From Rhizobium sp. AC27/96 (GTDB taxonomy: Bacteria > Pseudomonadota > Alphaproteobacteria > Rhizobiales > Rhizobiaceae), in contig NZ_LXKN01000024.1 of assembly GCF_001692325.1 (NCBI RefSeq), forward strand, positions 1 through 64,000: DNA of 64,000 nt. The letters run 5' to 3'. The notes under the pieces are model-generated. The model worked only from the letters and a program-made list of their open reading frames with translations. It was not told the DNA's origin and ran no database searches. This document shows, piece after piece, positions 52,041-60,823 of the stretch. Both the position numbers and the translations under genes were made by a program. The stretch's first letter is position 1, and every line of letters begins with the position of its first letter.

Positions 52041-52514
52041 ATGGCTGAAGGCGTCTTCCGGCTGAGCGACGTTGTCCTGGACGACACGATCGGCCGCTCG
52101 ACGCCGGATGTCGAGCACGAGCGCGCCGTCGCCATCTTCGACCTGATCGAGGAAAACAGCTTTGAGCCTGCCGGCCACGCGGGCGGGCCCTATCTGCTCA
52201 ACCTGTCGTTGGTCGACCAGAAGCTGGTCTTCGACATCCGCATCGAAGACGGCAGCATCGTCGCCACGCATATCCTGTCGCTGACGCCGTTTCGCCGCAT
52301 CGTGAAGGATTACTTCATGATCTGCGAGAGCTATTACGAGGCAATCCGCTCGGCCACGCCGAGCCGCATCGAGGCGATCGACATGGGCCGCCGCGGCATT
52401 CACAATGAAGGCTCGCAGACGCTGATGGACCGGCTGAACGGCAAGATCACCGTGGATTTCGACACGGCGCGCCGGCTCTTCACGCTGGTCTGCGTGCTCT
52501 ATTGGCGCGGGTGA
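52041..52514 (+). CDS. UPF0262 family protein
   Basis: This 157-residue protein begins 3 bp after hisD. It matches the UPF0262 pattern: DVVLDDTIGRSTPDVEHERA near the start, FDIRIEDGSIVATHILSLTP, and TVDFDTARRLFTLVCVLYWR at the end. The family is almost restricted to alphaproteobacteria and sits between hisD and a phosphatase gene. The function is unknown. Confidence 0.88.
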   Translation: MAEGVFRLSDVVLDDTIGRSTPDVEHERAVAIFDLIEENSFEPAGHAGGPYLLNLSLVDQKLVFDIRIEDGSIVATHILSLTPFRRIVKDYFMICESYYEAIRSATPSRIEAIDMGRRGIHNEGSQTLMDRLNGKITVDFDTARRLFTLVCVLYWRG

Positions 52515-52519
52515 GCGTC

Positions 52520-52987
52520 ATGGAGCAGCTGCAGGCGGTCGAGCATAGCAACAAGGCGCCGGGCGCGATCTTGTTCATGTGCGGGCTCAATGCCATCCGT
52601 TCGCCGATGGCCGAGGCGATCGCGCGGCATATGCTGCCGCAGGGCACCTATATCGCCTCGGCGGGCGTGCGGGCCGGCGAGCGCAATCCCTTTGTCGATG
52701 TCGTGCTTGACGAGATCGGGCTTTCTCTTGGGCGCCGGCAGCCGCAGACCCTGGAGGAGCTGGAGGATGATTTCTTCGATATCATCATCACGCTCTCGCC
52801 GGAGGCGCATCACGCCGCCCTGGAGCTGACGCGGGCGAACGCCATCGAGGTCATCTATTGGCCGACCATGGACCCCTCGGCAACGGACGGAACGCGCGAT
52901 CAGGTTCTCGATGCTTATCGCGAAGTTCGGGACTATCTGCTCGGCCTGATCGAAAGCCGACTTGTGGAACGTCGCGGCTCGCTTTAG
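52520..52987 (+). CDS. Low-molecular-weight protein tyrosine phosphatase-like protein
   Basis: The ATG at 52520 has GGTGAG upstream; a GTG at 52511 overlapping the previous stop as GTGA is also possible. The 155-residue protein has the phosphatase P-loop CGLNAIRS (Cys21, Arg27) after FM, and a DPS-type late motif TMDPSATDG where the general acid Asp is found. The family dephosphorylates tyrosine on proteins; arsenate reductases share the fold. Its place next to hisD and infA is conserved in rhizobia. Confidence 0.83.
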   Translation: MEQLQAVEHSNKAPGAILFMCGLNAIRSPMAEAIARHMLPQGTYIASAGVRAGERNPFVDVVLDEIGLSLGRRQPQTLEELEDDFFDIIITLSPEAHHAALELTRANAIEVIYWPTMDPSATDGTRDQVLDAYREVRDYLLGLIESRLVERRGSL

Positions 52988-53129
52988 AGCTGCAAATGAA
53001 ACAAATGCAGAAACCCTTATCAACGAGGTTCACAAAACCGCGGCGATTGTGTAGTTTCCGCGCAATTTCCGGCGACCCCCGGCTTTTTGCCATGGGCGCC
53101 GGCCTCAACCGACAGGAAAAGAAGCTTTA

Positions 53130-53348
53130 ATGCCGAAAGAAGAAGTCCTCGAATTTCCCGGTGTCGTCACCGAACTCCTGCCGAACGCGACATTCCGCGT
53201 GAAGCTGGAAAACGAGCATGAGATCATCGCCCACACGGCGGGCCGCATGCGCAAGAACCGCATCCGCGTTCTTGCCGGCGACAAGGTGCTGGTGGAAATG
53301 ACCCCCTATGACCTGACGAAGGGCCGCATCACCTACCGTTTCAAGTAG
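53130..53348 (+). CDS. infA: Translation initiation factor IF-1
   Basis: This 72-residue protein is the standard S1/OB-fold IF-1: KEEVLEFPGVVTELLPNATF, IIAHTAGRMRKNRIRVLAGD and MTPYDLTKGRITYRFK. It binds the 30S A site during initiation. AGGAAAAGAAG precedes the ATG. It is followed by an intergenic repeat and maf. Confidence 0.97.
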   Translation: MPKEEVLEFPGVVTELLPNATFRVKLENEHEIIAHTAGRMRKNRIRVLAGDKVLVEMTPYDLTKGRITYRFK

Positions 53349-53372
53349 TCCGGCTCTAGTATCAAACAAGCA

Positions 53373-53424
53373 GAGCATGATGTTCTCCGAAAACCGCTGA
53401 TACTTTTCGGCACCATGCTTTAGA
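53373..53424. repeat. Rhizobial intergenic palindromic repeat (GAGCATGATG type), copy 2
   Basis: AGAGCATGATGTTCTCCGAAAA starts at 53372 (given here as AGAGCATGATG then CCGAAAA) and its counterpart TTTTCGGCACCATGCTTTAG ends near 53423. It has the same core as the element at 20619-20666. It lies between infA and maf. Confidence 0.68.
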
Positions 53425-53460
53425 GCCCGTTCTCATTCCCGCATGACAGGTCGAGGTCTG

Positions 53461-54081
53461 ATGGCGTTGAAACACAAGCTGATACTGGCTTCCGGATCGC
53501 CGCGACGCGTCGAACTCCTGCACCAGTCAGGCATCGAACCCGCGCGCCTCATGCCGATGGATATCGACGAGACGCCGAAGAAGTCGGAGCATCCGCGCTC
53601 GCTTGCGCGGCGGCTTTCGGCTGAAAAGGGCGAGGCGGCCTTTGCTGCCATCAAGAGCGATGCCGCCTGGCAGGGCAGCTATATCCTGTCCGCCGATACC
53701 GTGGTCGCCGTCGGGCGTCGCATCCTGCCGAAGGCGGAGTTTATCGACGAAGCCTCTTCGGCGCTGCATCTGCTCTCTGGCCGCGGCCATGTCGTCTATA
53801 CCGGCATCTGCCTGATCACGCCGGACAGGAAGCTGCGTCAGAAGGTTGTCGAGACCAAGGTGCGCTTCAAGCGACTTTCGGGCCGCGATATCGAGATGTA
53901 TCTGGCCTCGGGCCAATGGCGCGGGAAGGCGGGAGCCTATGGCATCCAGGGGCTTGCCGGCTCCTTCGTGCAGAAGCTGATCGGCTCCTACACCAATGTC
54001 GTCGGATTGCCGCTTTATGAGACCATGCTGCTGCTGGCGGGCGAGGGCTTCGATGTCCATGCCGGTTGGCAGGAAGGATAG
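53461..54081 (+). CDS. maf: Maf-like nucleotide pyrophosphatase
   Basis: From ATG 53461 the protein has 206 residues. It shows the Maf signature LILASGSPRRVELL, YILSADTVVAVGRRILPKAE with the catalytic Asp, and GQWRGKAGAYGIQGLAGSFV. Maf proteins hydrolyse dTTP, UTP or modified nucleotides. It is 3 bp from the following yacG gene. Confidence 0.93.
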   Translation: MALKHKLILASGSPRRVELLHQSGIEPARLMPMDIDETPKKSEHPRSLARRLSAEKGEAAFAAIKSDAAWQGSYILSADTVVAVGRRILPKAEFIDEASSALHLLSGRGHVVYTGICLITPDRKLRQKVVETKVRFKRLSGRDIEMYLASGQWRGKAGAYGIQGLAGSFVQKLIGSYTNVVGLPLYETMLLLAGEGFDVHAGWQEG

Positions 54082-54084
54082 ACG

Positions 54085-54300
54085 ATGGGCAAGACTGAGG
54101 AAATCAAGGTAGGTTCCAAGGTGGAGCCGCTGCGCAAGACCCGCGCCTGCGCGGAATGCGGCCGTCCTTCGGTGCGCGAACATTATCCCTTCTGTTCGGA
54201 TCGCTGTCGTTCGGTCGATCTTTCGCGATGGCTGAATGGTTCCTACGCCATTCCCGTTACCGAGGATGAGACTAAGGCCGGCGGCCAGGACGACGAATAA
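54085..54300 (+). CDS. yacG: DNA gyrase inhibitor YacG (zinc-binding)
   Basis: This 71-residue protein has the zinc ligands Cys22, Cys25, Cys37 and Cys41 in ACAECGRPS and YPFCSDRCR, then DLSRWLNGSYAIP. YacG binds the GyrB C-terminus and inhibits gyrase in E. coli. It is 3 bp after maf; the pair is a known rhizobial gene order. Confidence 0.94.
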   Translation: MGKTEEIKVGSKVEPLRKTRACAECGRPSVREHYPFCSDRCRSVDLSRWLNGSYAIPVTEDETKAGGQDDE

Positions 54301-54397
54301 CCCTCGCGCGCCGGCATTGTTCGGCCTTGCGAAGCCATTCATTTTGTTCGTGAATTGCCAAAATTCCATTTCCTGTCAAAAAAGAGTCATTTGCGGC

Positions 54398-54425
54398 TGG
54401 ACATGGACGAACAAGATGCTATAAC
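54398..54425 (+). promoter_or_regulatory. Candidate promoter of tRNA-Phe
   Basis: TGGACA (54398-54403), a 16-bp spacer and TATAAC (54420-54425) resemble a housekeeping promoter. A G/C-rich discriminator (CCCGC) follows, as often seen for stable RNA genes. It is about 70 bp upstream of tRNA-Phe. Confidence 0.4.
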
Positions 54426-54497
54426 CCCGCTCGCTTCCGGGGCGCACCAAACGCCCAGAGCCCTTCAAGGCTCTTCCCTTGGACACGAAGCTCGGTT

Positions 54498-54573
54498 GCC
54501 CAGATAGCTCAGTTGGTAGAGCAGCGGATTGAAAATCCGCGTGTCGCTGGTTCGATTCCGGCTCTGGGCACCA
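54498..54573 (+). tRNA. tRNA-Phe (GAA anticodon)
   Basis: A 76-base cloverleaf begins GCCCAGATAGCTCAGTTGGT. The anticodon arm GCGGA-TTGAAAA-TCCGC gives GAA (Phe). The T arm contains GTTCGATTC, and the acceptor CTGGGC is followed by A and an encoded CCA ending at 54573. Confidence 0.96.
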
Positions 54574-54817
54574 CTACAACCCTCAAAAAATCAGTATTTT
54601 ACCTTCTGCTTTTGGCCTGCGATTTTCCGTCGTGTTGTCGCGTCATCTTGCTGGCCAATGAACTCTTGGAGCGCCGCCGATAACCATTACCGACCTCTGT
54701 CGTTGATGTTTCCATGGATCAGCCGCGGACAGTGTTTGGTAAGGTTCACGCATTTATGCGGCAGTATATTCCCCTGCATTGTGAAGAATGATGAAAATAC
54801 ATAAGGGGAATGTAGCT

Positions 54818-54940
54818 ATGAATTATGATTGGGATGGCGTGAAAACGCGCCGCATCAAAGCGTTGAAGATCGGCGTGTCCCTACTGTTGGCGGGAATCAC
54901 TTTGGTGGCCCCAAAGCTGTTCATGCTCAAATTCTATTAG
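54818..54940 (+). CDS. Small membrane protein, 40 residues
   Basis: ATG 54818 has AAGGGGAA about 7 bases upstream and the frame runs to TAG 54938-54940. The chain starts MNYDWDGVKTRRIKALKIG and has one hydrophobic helix (VSLLLAGITLVA) ending in a short basic/aromatic tail KLFMLKFY. The good ribosome site and a classic basic-then-hydrophobic layout support a real small membrane protein, but I know of no family. Confidence 0.5.
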   Translation: MNYDWDGVKTRRIKALKIGVSLLLAGITLVAPKLFMLKFY

Positions 54941-55168
54941 AGGCACATCCAGCACTGGACTATGCTCGGATTTATTCAGGCTGATTTCAGCTATCTGTGG
55001 TAGCAGTTGGCTGTGCGGAACTGACGCCCCCAATCCAAGTTTCGCACGTTGCGCTCAAATCGCGCTATAGCTCTGCCTCACGCCAAAGGAGGCAGAGCTT
55101 TCATTGGCTGTTGTGCGGGTAGCCAGTGCATGGTTACGTAGCTCGCGCCAGATTTCGCCGTGCCTTGC

Positions 55169-55303
55169 CTATTGCAGCAATATGAGCATGAAAATGCCAA
55201 GCACAGCCAGGCCGCCAAAGATCGGCAGCAATATCTTCATAATCAGGCGAGCAAGTTTCTTTCGCTCGCTCTGTGTCAAACTAACCCAGCGCGATTTTGG
55301 CAA
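55169..55303 (-). CDS. Possible small membrane protein, 36-44 residues
   Basis: A minus-strand frame from TTG 55303 (44 residues) or TTG 55279 (36 residues) ends at 55169. It reads TQSERKKLARLIMKILLPIF then a hydrophobic stretch GGLAVLGIFMLILL. The charged head and single helix look like a real membrane peptide. The starts are TTG with weak ribosome sites, so confidence is low. The rest of 54941-55515 shows no other gene. Confidence 0.33.
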   Translation of the reverse strand: MPKSRWVSLTQSERKKLARLIMKILLPIFGGLAVLGIFMLILLQ

Positions 55304-55515
55304 TTAAATGAACACCTATCCCCAATCGTAGCGTCGCATTTCAAACTGAAATGACGCTTAAGGTATTGTGGTGCTTCGTCTCTCGCTCACAGTCGCATGA
55401 CCAGCCGCAAGCACGATATCCATCATGCTTATGCAAACATCACAAGAATCCAGATGTTTTTAATGGAAATATGCTAAAAGGAGAGGAACGTTATGCAAAG
55501 GCCAGGGAGGGGACT

Positions 55516-56436
55516 ATGCAGTCTTTGCTTACGCCAGTTCATACACCGGTGCCGGTAGAGGTGCTCGAGGCGGAAATCCGACGGATCTGCGGGGCGTTCA
55601 CCCTGGAGCCGACGCTGTCGTCGGGCATTGTCGCTGGAGATGTCGCCACTCGTCGCATGGGGCTCTTCGAAACCGCGATCGTGGCGCTCGATGACAGCGA
55701 GCATGTCGAACGCAGTGTCAAGGCGATCCGCCGCGACCCCGGCGAACACTTCTTTCTGCTTATCCAGGATGCCGGTCATTGCCGGGTTGAGCAGAACGGC
55801 CGGATTACCGATCTCGATCCCGGCGACATGCTCCTGGTCGATTCCGTCCGGCCATCGCGCTTTTCCTATGGCGGTGTTCGTTCTTCCCAGGTTTCGATCC
55901 ACCTTCCGCGTGACGAGATGGTTCACCGTTTTGGCAATAGCTGCGCCGGCGGGGTCTCGATCAGCCGGAGCGATCCGCTTTGGCTGGCGATGCGGGCGGT
56001 GGTGACCAAGATGCTCGACAGCTCGGCCAGCCAGCCGCAGCTTGGTGAGGCCTTCCTCTGTCTGATGGGTGCCTATCTGCAGTCGCTCCGCAGCGCAGCC
56101 GCGCCGGAAACGCTGCTGTCTCGGGCGCTTGCCCTCATCGATCGCCACAGGGCCGATCCCGCTTTCGGTCCGCGAGAGCTCGCAACCCGCCTCAATGTTT
56201 CCGAGCGCATGTTGCAGCGCCATTTCCAGGTGCTGGGCGAAACGCCTGGTCACCGGCTTTTGAACCGCCGCCTCGAAATTGCGCATGACCGGCTTTCGGT
56301 CCGAAAGGCGGAGGTTGCCGGCGATGGTATCGCGGCCATCGCCTATGATGCAGGCTTCAACGATCTTTCCTATTTCTACCGCGAGTTCCGCAAGAAATAC
56401 GGGGTAACGCCGGGTGCCGTTGCCCGCTGCCATTGA
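55516..56436 (+). CDS. AraC family regulator, FeaR-like
   Basis: ATG 55516 follows AGGGAGGGGAC; the frame is open from 55351. The 306-residue protein has an N-terminal sensor domain of the AraC-binding-like type (GLFETAIVALDDSEHVERSV, HFFLLIQDAGHCRVEQNG) and a C-terminal AraC double helix-turn-helix (LATRLNVSERMLQRHFQVLG, DAGFNDLSYFYREFRKKYGV). FeaR controls phenylacetaldehyde dehydrogenase and amine oxidase in E. coli, and this gene precedes exactly those two enzyme types. It is probably their activator. Confidence 0.82.
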   Translation: MQSLLTPVHTPVPVEVLEAEIRRICGAFTLEPTLSSGIVAGDVATRRMGLFETAIVALDDSEHVERSVKAIRRDPGEHFFLLIQDAGHCRVEQNGRITDLDPGDMLLVDSVRPSRFSYGGVRSSQVSIHLPRDEMVHRFGNSCAGGVSISRSDPLWLAMRAVVTKMLDSSASQPQLGEAFLCLMGAYLQSLRSAAAPETLLSRALALIDRHRADPAFGPRELATRLNVSERMLQRHFQVLGETPGHRLLNRRLEIAHDRLSVRKAEVAGDGIAAIAYDAGFNDLSYFYREFRKKYGVTPGAVARCH

Positions 56437-56544
56437 CGTTTTTGTCCAATAGTCCGGACGCTCCTGTCCAAGCCCCGAACTCGTTCCTGGCTTAGTCTTC
56501 CGCCAATCCCCGGCCTTGACCGGGTTTCAGCGGAGGAGGTGGCA

Positions 56545-57951
56545 ATGACGTTTTATTCTGCAACCATCGGCGGGGCGCAGGTAACGGGCGAGGCAAATTT
56601 TGCGGTGCTCAATCCGGCAACCGGCGAAGAGGCTGGCCGAGCGCCTGCCTTGGGCGCTGTCGAGCTTGATCGCGCGGTCGAAGCTGCCCGTGCGGCATTT
56701 CCGGAATGGTCGGCGCTGGGCGATAAGGAGCTGCAGCGGATTTGTGCTGCCGTTACCTCCCATATCGAGCAGCATGCTGGCGAGCTTGCCACGATCATCA
56801 CGCTTGAGCAGGGCAAGCCTCTGAACGGTCTCGGTTCACGTTGGGAAATGGGCGGTGCCGTTGCCTGGGCAGGCTACACGACCGGGCTTTCGCTGCCGGC
56901 CAAGGTGCTTCAGGACAATGCCGAAGGTCGCGTTGAACTGCATCGTAAGCCAGTCGGCGTCGTCGGCTCGATCACGCCTTGGAACTTCCCGGTCATGATC
57001 GCGATCTGGCATGTGATGCCGGCGTTGCGCACGGGCAATACTGTCATCATCAAGCCGTCGCCTTTCACCCCGCTCTCAACGCTGCGTCTGGTGCAGATCA
57101 TGAACGAGGTGCTGCCGCCCGGCGTGCTGAACGTCGTGACATCGGATGACAAGGGCTTCAATCTCGGCGCGGCCATGGCCTCTCATCCGGGCATCAACAA
57201 GATCGTTTTCACCGGCTCCATCGCCACCGGCCAGAAGGTCATGCAATCGGCCGCCTCCAACATGAAGCGGTTGACGCTGGAACTGGGCGGCAATGATGCC
57301 GGCATCGTCCTGCCGGACGCTGATCCTGCCAAGATCGCCGAAGGTCTCTTCTGGGGCGCCTTCATCAACAATGGTCAGACCTGCGCTGCGATGAAGCGTC
57401 TCTATGTGCATGAGTCGATCCATGACGCCGTCTGTGAGGCGCTGGTCGCCTATGCCCGCAATATTCCGGTCGGCAACGGCATGGAGGAAACGAGCGTTCT
57501 CGGACCTGTGCAAAACCGTATGCAATTCGAGAAGCTGAGCCGGCTGGTTGCCGATGCGACCGGCCGTGGCAAGGTGCTGCTCGGCGGCGCGCCGGGCGAG
57601 GGGCTGTTCTTTCCGCCGACCATTGTCGCCGGGCTTTCGAATGGCGATGCGCTTGTTGACGAGGAGCAGTTCGGCCCCGCCTTGCCTGTTATCAAATACA
57701 GCAATGTCGAAGACGCCATTCGCATGGCGAATGACAGCCCGAATGGTCTCGGCGGCTCCGTCTGGTCTTCAGACATATCGGCGGCGAAGGCTGTGGCCGC
57801 GCGGATGGAATGTGGCTCGGTCTGGATCAACAAGCATGGCGCGATCCAGCCCAATGCTCCCTTCGGCGGTGTCAAAGCTTCCGGCTTTGGTGTCGAATTC
57901 GCCGAGGAGGGGCTGCACGAATACACGGATATCCAGGTGATATTCGCGTGA
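56545..57951 (+). CDS. NAD(P)-dependent aldehyde dehydrogenase of the amine-oxidation cluster
   Basis: ATG 56545 follows GGAGGAGG; a GTG two codons earlier is inside that site. The 468-residue protein has ITPWNFPVMIAIW, IVFTGSIATGQKVMQ, LELGGNDAGIVLPDAD with the general base Glu, and the catalytic Cys280 in NNGQTCAAMK. Placed between a FeaR-like regulator and a copper amine oxidase, it probably oxidises the aldehyde made from a primary amine to the acid, as FeaB does with phenylacetaldehyde. Confidence 0.87.
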   Translation: MTFYSATIGGAQVTGEANFAVLNPATGEEAGRAPALGAVELDRAVEAARAAFPEWSALGDKELQRICAAVTSHIEQHAGELATIITLEQGKPLNGLGSRWEMGGAVAWAGYTTGLSLPAKVLQDNAEGRVELHRKPVGVVGSITPWNFPVMIAIWHVMPALRTGNTVIIKPSPFTPLSTLRLVQIMNEVLPPGVLNVVTSDDKGFNLGAAMASHPGINKIVFTGSIATGQKVMQSAASNMKRLTLELGGNDAGIVLPDADPAKIAEGLFWGAFINNGQTCAAMKRLYVHESIHDAVCEALVAYARNIPVGNGMEETSVLGPVQNRMQFEKLSRLVADATGRGKVLLGGAPGEGLFFPPTIVAGLSNGDALVDEEQFGPALPVIKYSNVEDAIRMANDSPNGLGGSVWSSDISAAKAVAARMECGSVWINKHGAIQPNAPFGGVKASGFGVEFAEEGLHEYTDIQVIFA

Positions 57952-57982
57952 TCCAGGAATGTATGAGACAGGGAGGATGGAA

Positions 57983-59959
57983 ATGAACATGAAGCACTAT
58001 CTGGCTTCGGCCGGGCTGCTGCTGACGCTTGGCGCGTCCACGGCGATGAGCCACCCGCTCGACGGGCTGACGGCGGACGAATATCAGAAGATCAACCAGA
58101 TCCTGCGCGAGCAGAAGGTCGTCGACGACCACACGCTCTATCCGCTGATCGAACTGAAGGAGCCGGCCAAGGCCGACGTTCTCAAATGGAAGGAAGGCGA
58201 CAAGCCGCTCGATCGTGAGGCGAAGGTACAGCTGACGAGCCCGCAGGGCTTCAAGGAAGCTGTTGTCAACATTACCAAGGGCACGGTCGAAAGCACGGCA
58301 CCGATCAAGGGGCAGCCCATGGTGCTCTTCACCGAGTTCATGGACGCGCTGCAGGGCGTGCTTGGCGACCCGCAAATGGTCGCGGGTCTGAAGAAGCGCG
58401 GGTTGACGCCGGACCAGGCCTTCTGCCTGCCATTGACCGCCGGCAACTTCTTTACCGAGGAGTATCAGAATTCCCGCCTGATGAAGGTGCCTTGCTATCA
58501 TGTTCCCGAGGGCTCCAACTATTATGCCAAGCCGATCGAGGGCCTGTTTGCCGTCTATGATATCGGCAAGAAGAAGGTGCTGAAGGTCATCGATACCGGA
58601 GCGATTACCGGCCCGAAGGACAATTGGGGCTATACCGAGAAGGAAGTGGCCGAGCGCGAGGCGCTGCGTCCGCAGACCAATCTCGCCACCCTCTCGCAGC
58701 AGGGCGGGCCGAACTACAAGATCACTGGCAGCCATCTCGAATGGGACATGTGGCGCTTCAATTTCCGCGTCGACAAGCGTCCTGGCCTCGTGCTCTCCAA
58801 TCTCGACGTGAAGGACGGCGACACCTGGCGCTCGGTGATCTACCAGTCGCATCTCTCGGAGGTTTTCGTTCCCTATATGGACCCGACCGAGGGCTGGTAC
58901 TGGCGCACCTACATGGACAGCGGAGAATATGGCTTCGGTCTGTTCCTGAGCCCGCTGCGCGCAGGCGTCGATTGCCCGAGCTACGCCACCTTCCTGCCGG
59001 CGACGATCGCCGACGACAAGGGTAACCCGCTGACCATCCCCGATGCCATCTGCGTATTCGAGCGCAGTATCGGCGATCCGGCCTGGCGCCATTTCGAGGT
59101 CTTCGCGCAGACACCTGAAAAGCCGATCCCGGCGGAAGGCCGGCCAGCAAGCGAACTCGTGGTACGCACGGCCTCGGAAGTCGGAAATTACGACTACCTG
59201 ATCGATTACCGGCTGCAGCCCGATGGTCAGATCCGTATCATGATCGGCGCGACCGGCCTCGATGCGGTCAAGGGTGTCCAGTCGACCTCGATGGACGATC
59301 CGACGGCTGCGGCAGACACCGCGCACGGAACGCTGATCGCGCCGAACCTGGTGGCTGCCAACCACGACCACTACTTCAACTTCCGCATCGACTTCGACAT
59401 CGACCAGCCGGCCAATCACTTCGGTACGATGGACATCGTTCCGGCCAAGGTCGATCCGAAGAACCCGCGCCGCTCCATGTGGACGGTCCAGCACTCGATG
59501 CCGAAGACGGAGATGGAGGCGCGCTATCAGCTTTCGGCGATGAAGCCGCGTTATTTCATGATCTCGGATCCCTCGCGCAAGGGCTATCTCGGCCAGGAAC
59601 CTGGCTGGATGATCCACCACGGTGATGTCGCCTACGGTCCCTTCGACTTCGTCAAGGACCCGCCGATGAAGCGCAATGCCTATATCGAATATTCGGTATG
59701 GAACACGGTCTACGATCCCGACCAGCAATATGCCGGCGGCAAGTTCGCCATGCAGAGCGACGGCTCGGATACGCTGCCGGAATGGGTCAAGGCCAACAAG
59801 CCGCTGATGGGCAAGGATATCGTCACCTGGTTTACCGCCGGCTTCCACCATATTCCGCGTATGGAGGACTGGCCCGTGATGTCGACCGAGTGGAAAACGA
59901 TCCACATCGAGCCGCATAACTTCTTCGCGCATAATCCAGCGTTGACGCTGCGAAATTGA
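57983..59959 (+). CDS. tynA: Copper-containing primary amine oxidase (periplasmic)
   Basis: ATG 57983 lies six bases after GGGAGG; the protein has 658 residues with a signal peptide ending near AMSHP. The cofactor Tyr403 sits in the consensus GNYDY and would become topaquinone; the catalytic base is Asp312 in YMDSGEYGFG. Copper is bound by His461 and His463 (NHDHYFNFRID) and by a third His in GFHHIPRMEDWP. It oxidises primary amines such as tyramine or phenethylamine to aldehydes, giving ammonia and hydrogen peroxide. It starts 32 bp after the ALDH gene. Confidence 0.93.
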   Translation: MNMKHYLASAGLLLTLGASTAMSHPLDGLTADEYQKINQILREQKVVDDHTLYPLIELKEPAKADVLKWKEGDKPLDREAKVQLTSPQGFKEAVVNITKGTVESTAPIKGQPMVLFTEFMDALQGVLGDPQMVAGLKKRGLTPDQAFCLPLTAGNFFTEEYQNSRLMKVPCYHVPEGSNYYAKPIEGLFAVYDIGKKKVLKVIDTGAITGPKDNWGYTEKEVAEREALRPQTNLATLSQQGGPNYKITGSHLEWDMWRFNFRVDKRPGLVLSNLDVKDGDTWRSVIYQSHLSEVFVPYMDPTEGWYWRTYMDSGEYGFGLFLSPLRAGVDCPSYATFLPATIADDKGNPLTIPDAICVFERSIGDPAWRHFEVFAQTPEKPIPAEGRPASELVVRTASEVGNYDYLIDYRLQPDGQIRIMIGATGLDAVKGVQSTSMDDPTAAADTAHGTLIAPNLVAANHDHYFNFRIDFDIDQPANHFGTMDIVPAKVDPKNPRRSMWTVQHSMPKTEMEARYQLSAMKPRYFMISDPSRKGYLGQEPGWMIHHGDVAYGPFDFVKDPPMKRNAYIEYSVWNTVYDPDQQYAGGKFAMQSDGSDTLPEWVKANKPLMGKDIVTWFTAGFHHIPRMEDWPVMSTEWKTIHIEPHNFFAHNPALTLRN

Positions 59960-59966
59960 TCGCTGC

Positions 59967-59999
59967 CCACCAGCGCCGTTCAAACGGTGCTGGTGGCTT
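59967..59999. terminator. Bidirectional terminator between tynA and a GntR gene
   Basis: CCACCAGC (59967-59974), CCGT and their counterparts ACGG and GCTGGTGG (ending 59996) form a 13-pair stem with one G-T pair, closed by TCAA and followed by CTTTCAT. It lies between convergent genes. Confidence 0.8.
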
Positions 60000-60023
60000 T
60001 CATCCCCTTGCTTTCCCAGCCGA

Positions 60024-60725
60024 TCAGATGACCTTGCGCACTTCCTGTTCGAAGCTGAGAACATGATGGAGCGCGATCCGTTCGGCGGTATCGGCATCTC
60101 CGCGGCAGACGGCTTCGAGCATCAGTATCTGCTCCTGTACCACCTTATCGAGTTCCGGCGTCAGCTCGGGAAACCGGCGCATCGCGACATGAAGAATCCG
60201 GAGCGACAGGTTGTGGTAATGGTCGAGCGTGTCGAAGAGATACCTGTTCTTGGCGCATCGGTAGATGAAGCGATGGATGCGTCGGTCGAGTGTAAGAAGC
60301 GCATCGAGCTCCGAAGGAAGGGAAAGCGCCTTTAGCGCTTCTATCAATTTGCCGGCTTCGTGCCGCTCGGGCTCCCGCAGCCGTTCGGCAGCCAGCCGCG
60401 TAGCCCAGGATTCGATCCGCGCCCGGGCCTCGTAGATTGCCGTAAGGTCGCTGATATCGATCCGGCTGACGAAAGTGCCCCGGCGTGCGTTGACATCGAC
60501 GAAACCATCGCGCTGCAGCCGCAGGAACGCTTCACGTACGGGCGTGCGACCAACGTCGAGCCGCCGCATCACATCGTTTTCCCGCAATATGGTGCCCGGC
60601 GCCAGCTGCACCGTGATGATATCCTCGCGTAGCTGCAAATAGGTGCGCTCCGCCAAAGTCAGCGTTGCTTCCGGATCGTCGATCATTTCTTCCGACATCC
60701 AAGTGTCCATCCGCGTTGTCTCCAT
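60024..60725 (-). CDS. GntR family transcriptional regulator (FadR-like, FCD domain)
   Basis: This protein has 233 residues from ATG 60725 (a second ATG at 60707 is possible). The winged helix is in RENDVMRRLDVGRTPVREAF, followed by LRLQRDGFVDVNARRGTFV. The FCD ligand domain covers ARARIESWATRLAAERLREP onward. It is convergent with tynA and divergent from the ABC importer operon at 60824, so it most likely controls the importer; a role in the amine oxidase cluster is possible. Confidence 0.87.
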   Translation of the reverse strand: METTRMDTWMSEEMIDDPEATLTLAERTYLQLREDIITVQLAPGTILRENDVMRRLDVGRTPVREAFLRLQRDGFVDVNARRGTFVSRIDISDLTAIYEARARIESWATRLAAERLREPERHEAGKLIEALKALSLPSELDALLTLDRRIHRFIYRCAKNRYLFDTLDHYHNLSLRILHVAMRRFPELTPELDKVVQEQILMLEAVCRGDADTAERIALHHVLSFEQEVRKVI

Positions 60726-60762
60726 CCTGAGAGTGGTCTGCTTTGTCCGGCGGCAGAATCAC

Positions 60763-60805
60763 TTGACAATGCGCATCAATAATATACTGAGTAATATATT
60801 ACAAA
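60763..60805. promoter_or_regulatory. Promoter/operator region of the ABC importer operon
   Basis: TTGACA occurs at 60763-60768 and TATACT at 60783-60788, only 14 bp apart, so the -10 assignment is doubtful. The A+T-rich stretch ATAATATACTGAGTAATATAT is partly symmetrical around GA and is a candidate GntR operator. It lies in the gap between divergent gntR and the binding-protein gene. Confidence 0.35.
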
Positions 60806-60823
60806 AATATAAGGAGGGTGAAC

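Noticed and set aside
57872..60097. 741-codon minus-strand frame across the amine oxidase gene
   Set aside because: The amine oxidase on the plus strand has all copper and cofactor residues. The reverse frame has no family motif.
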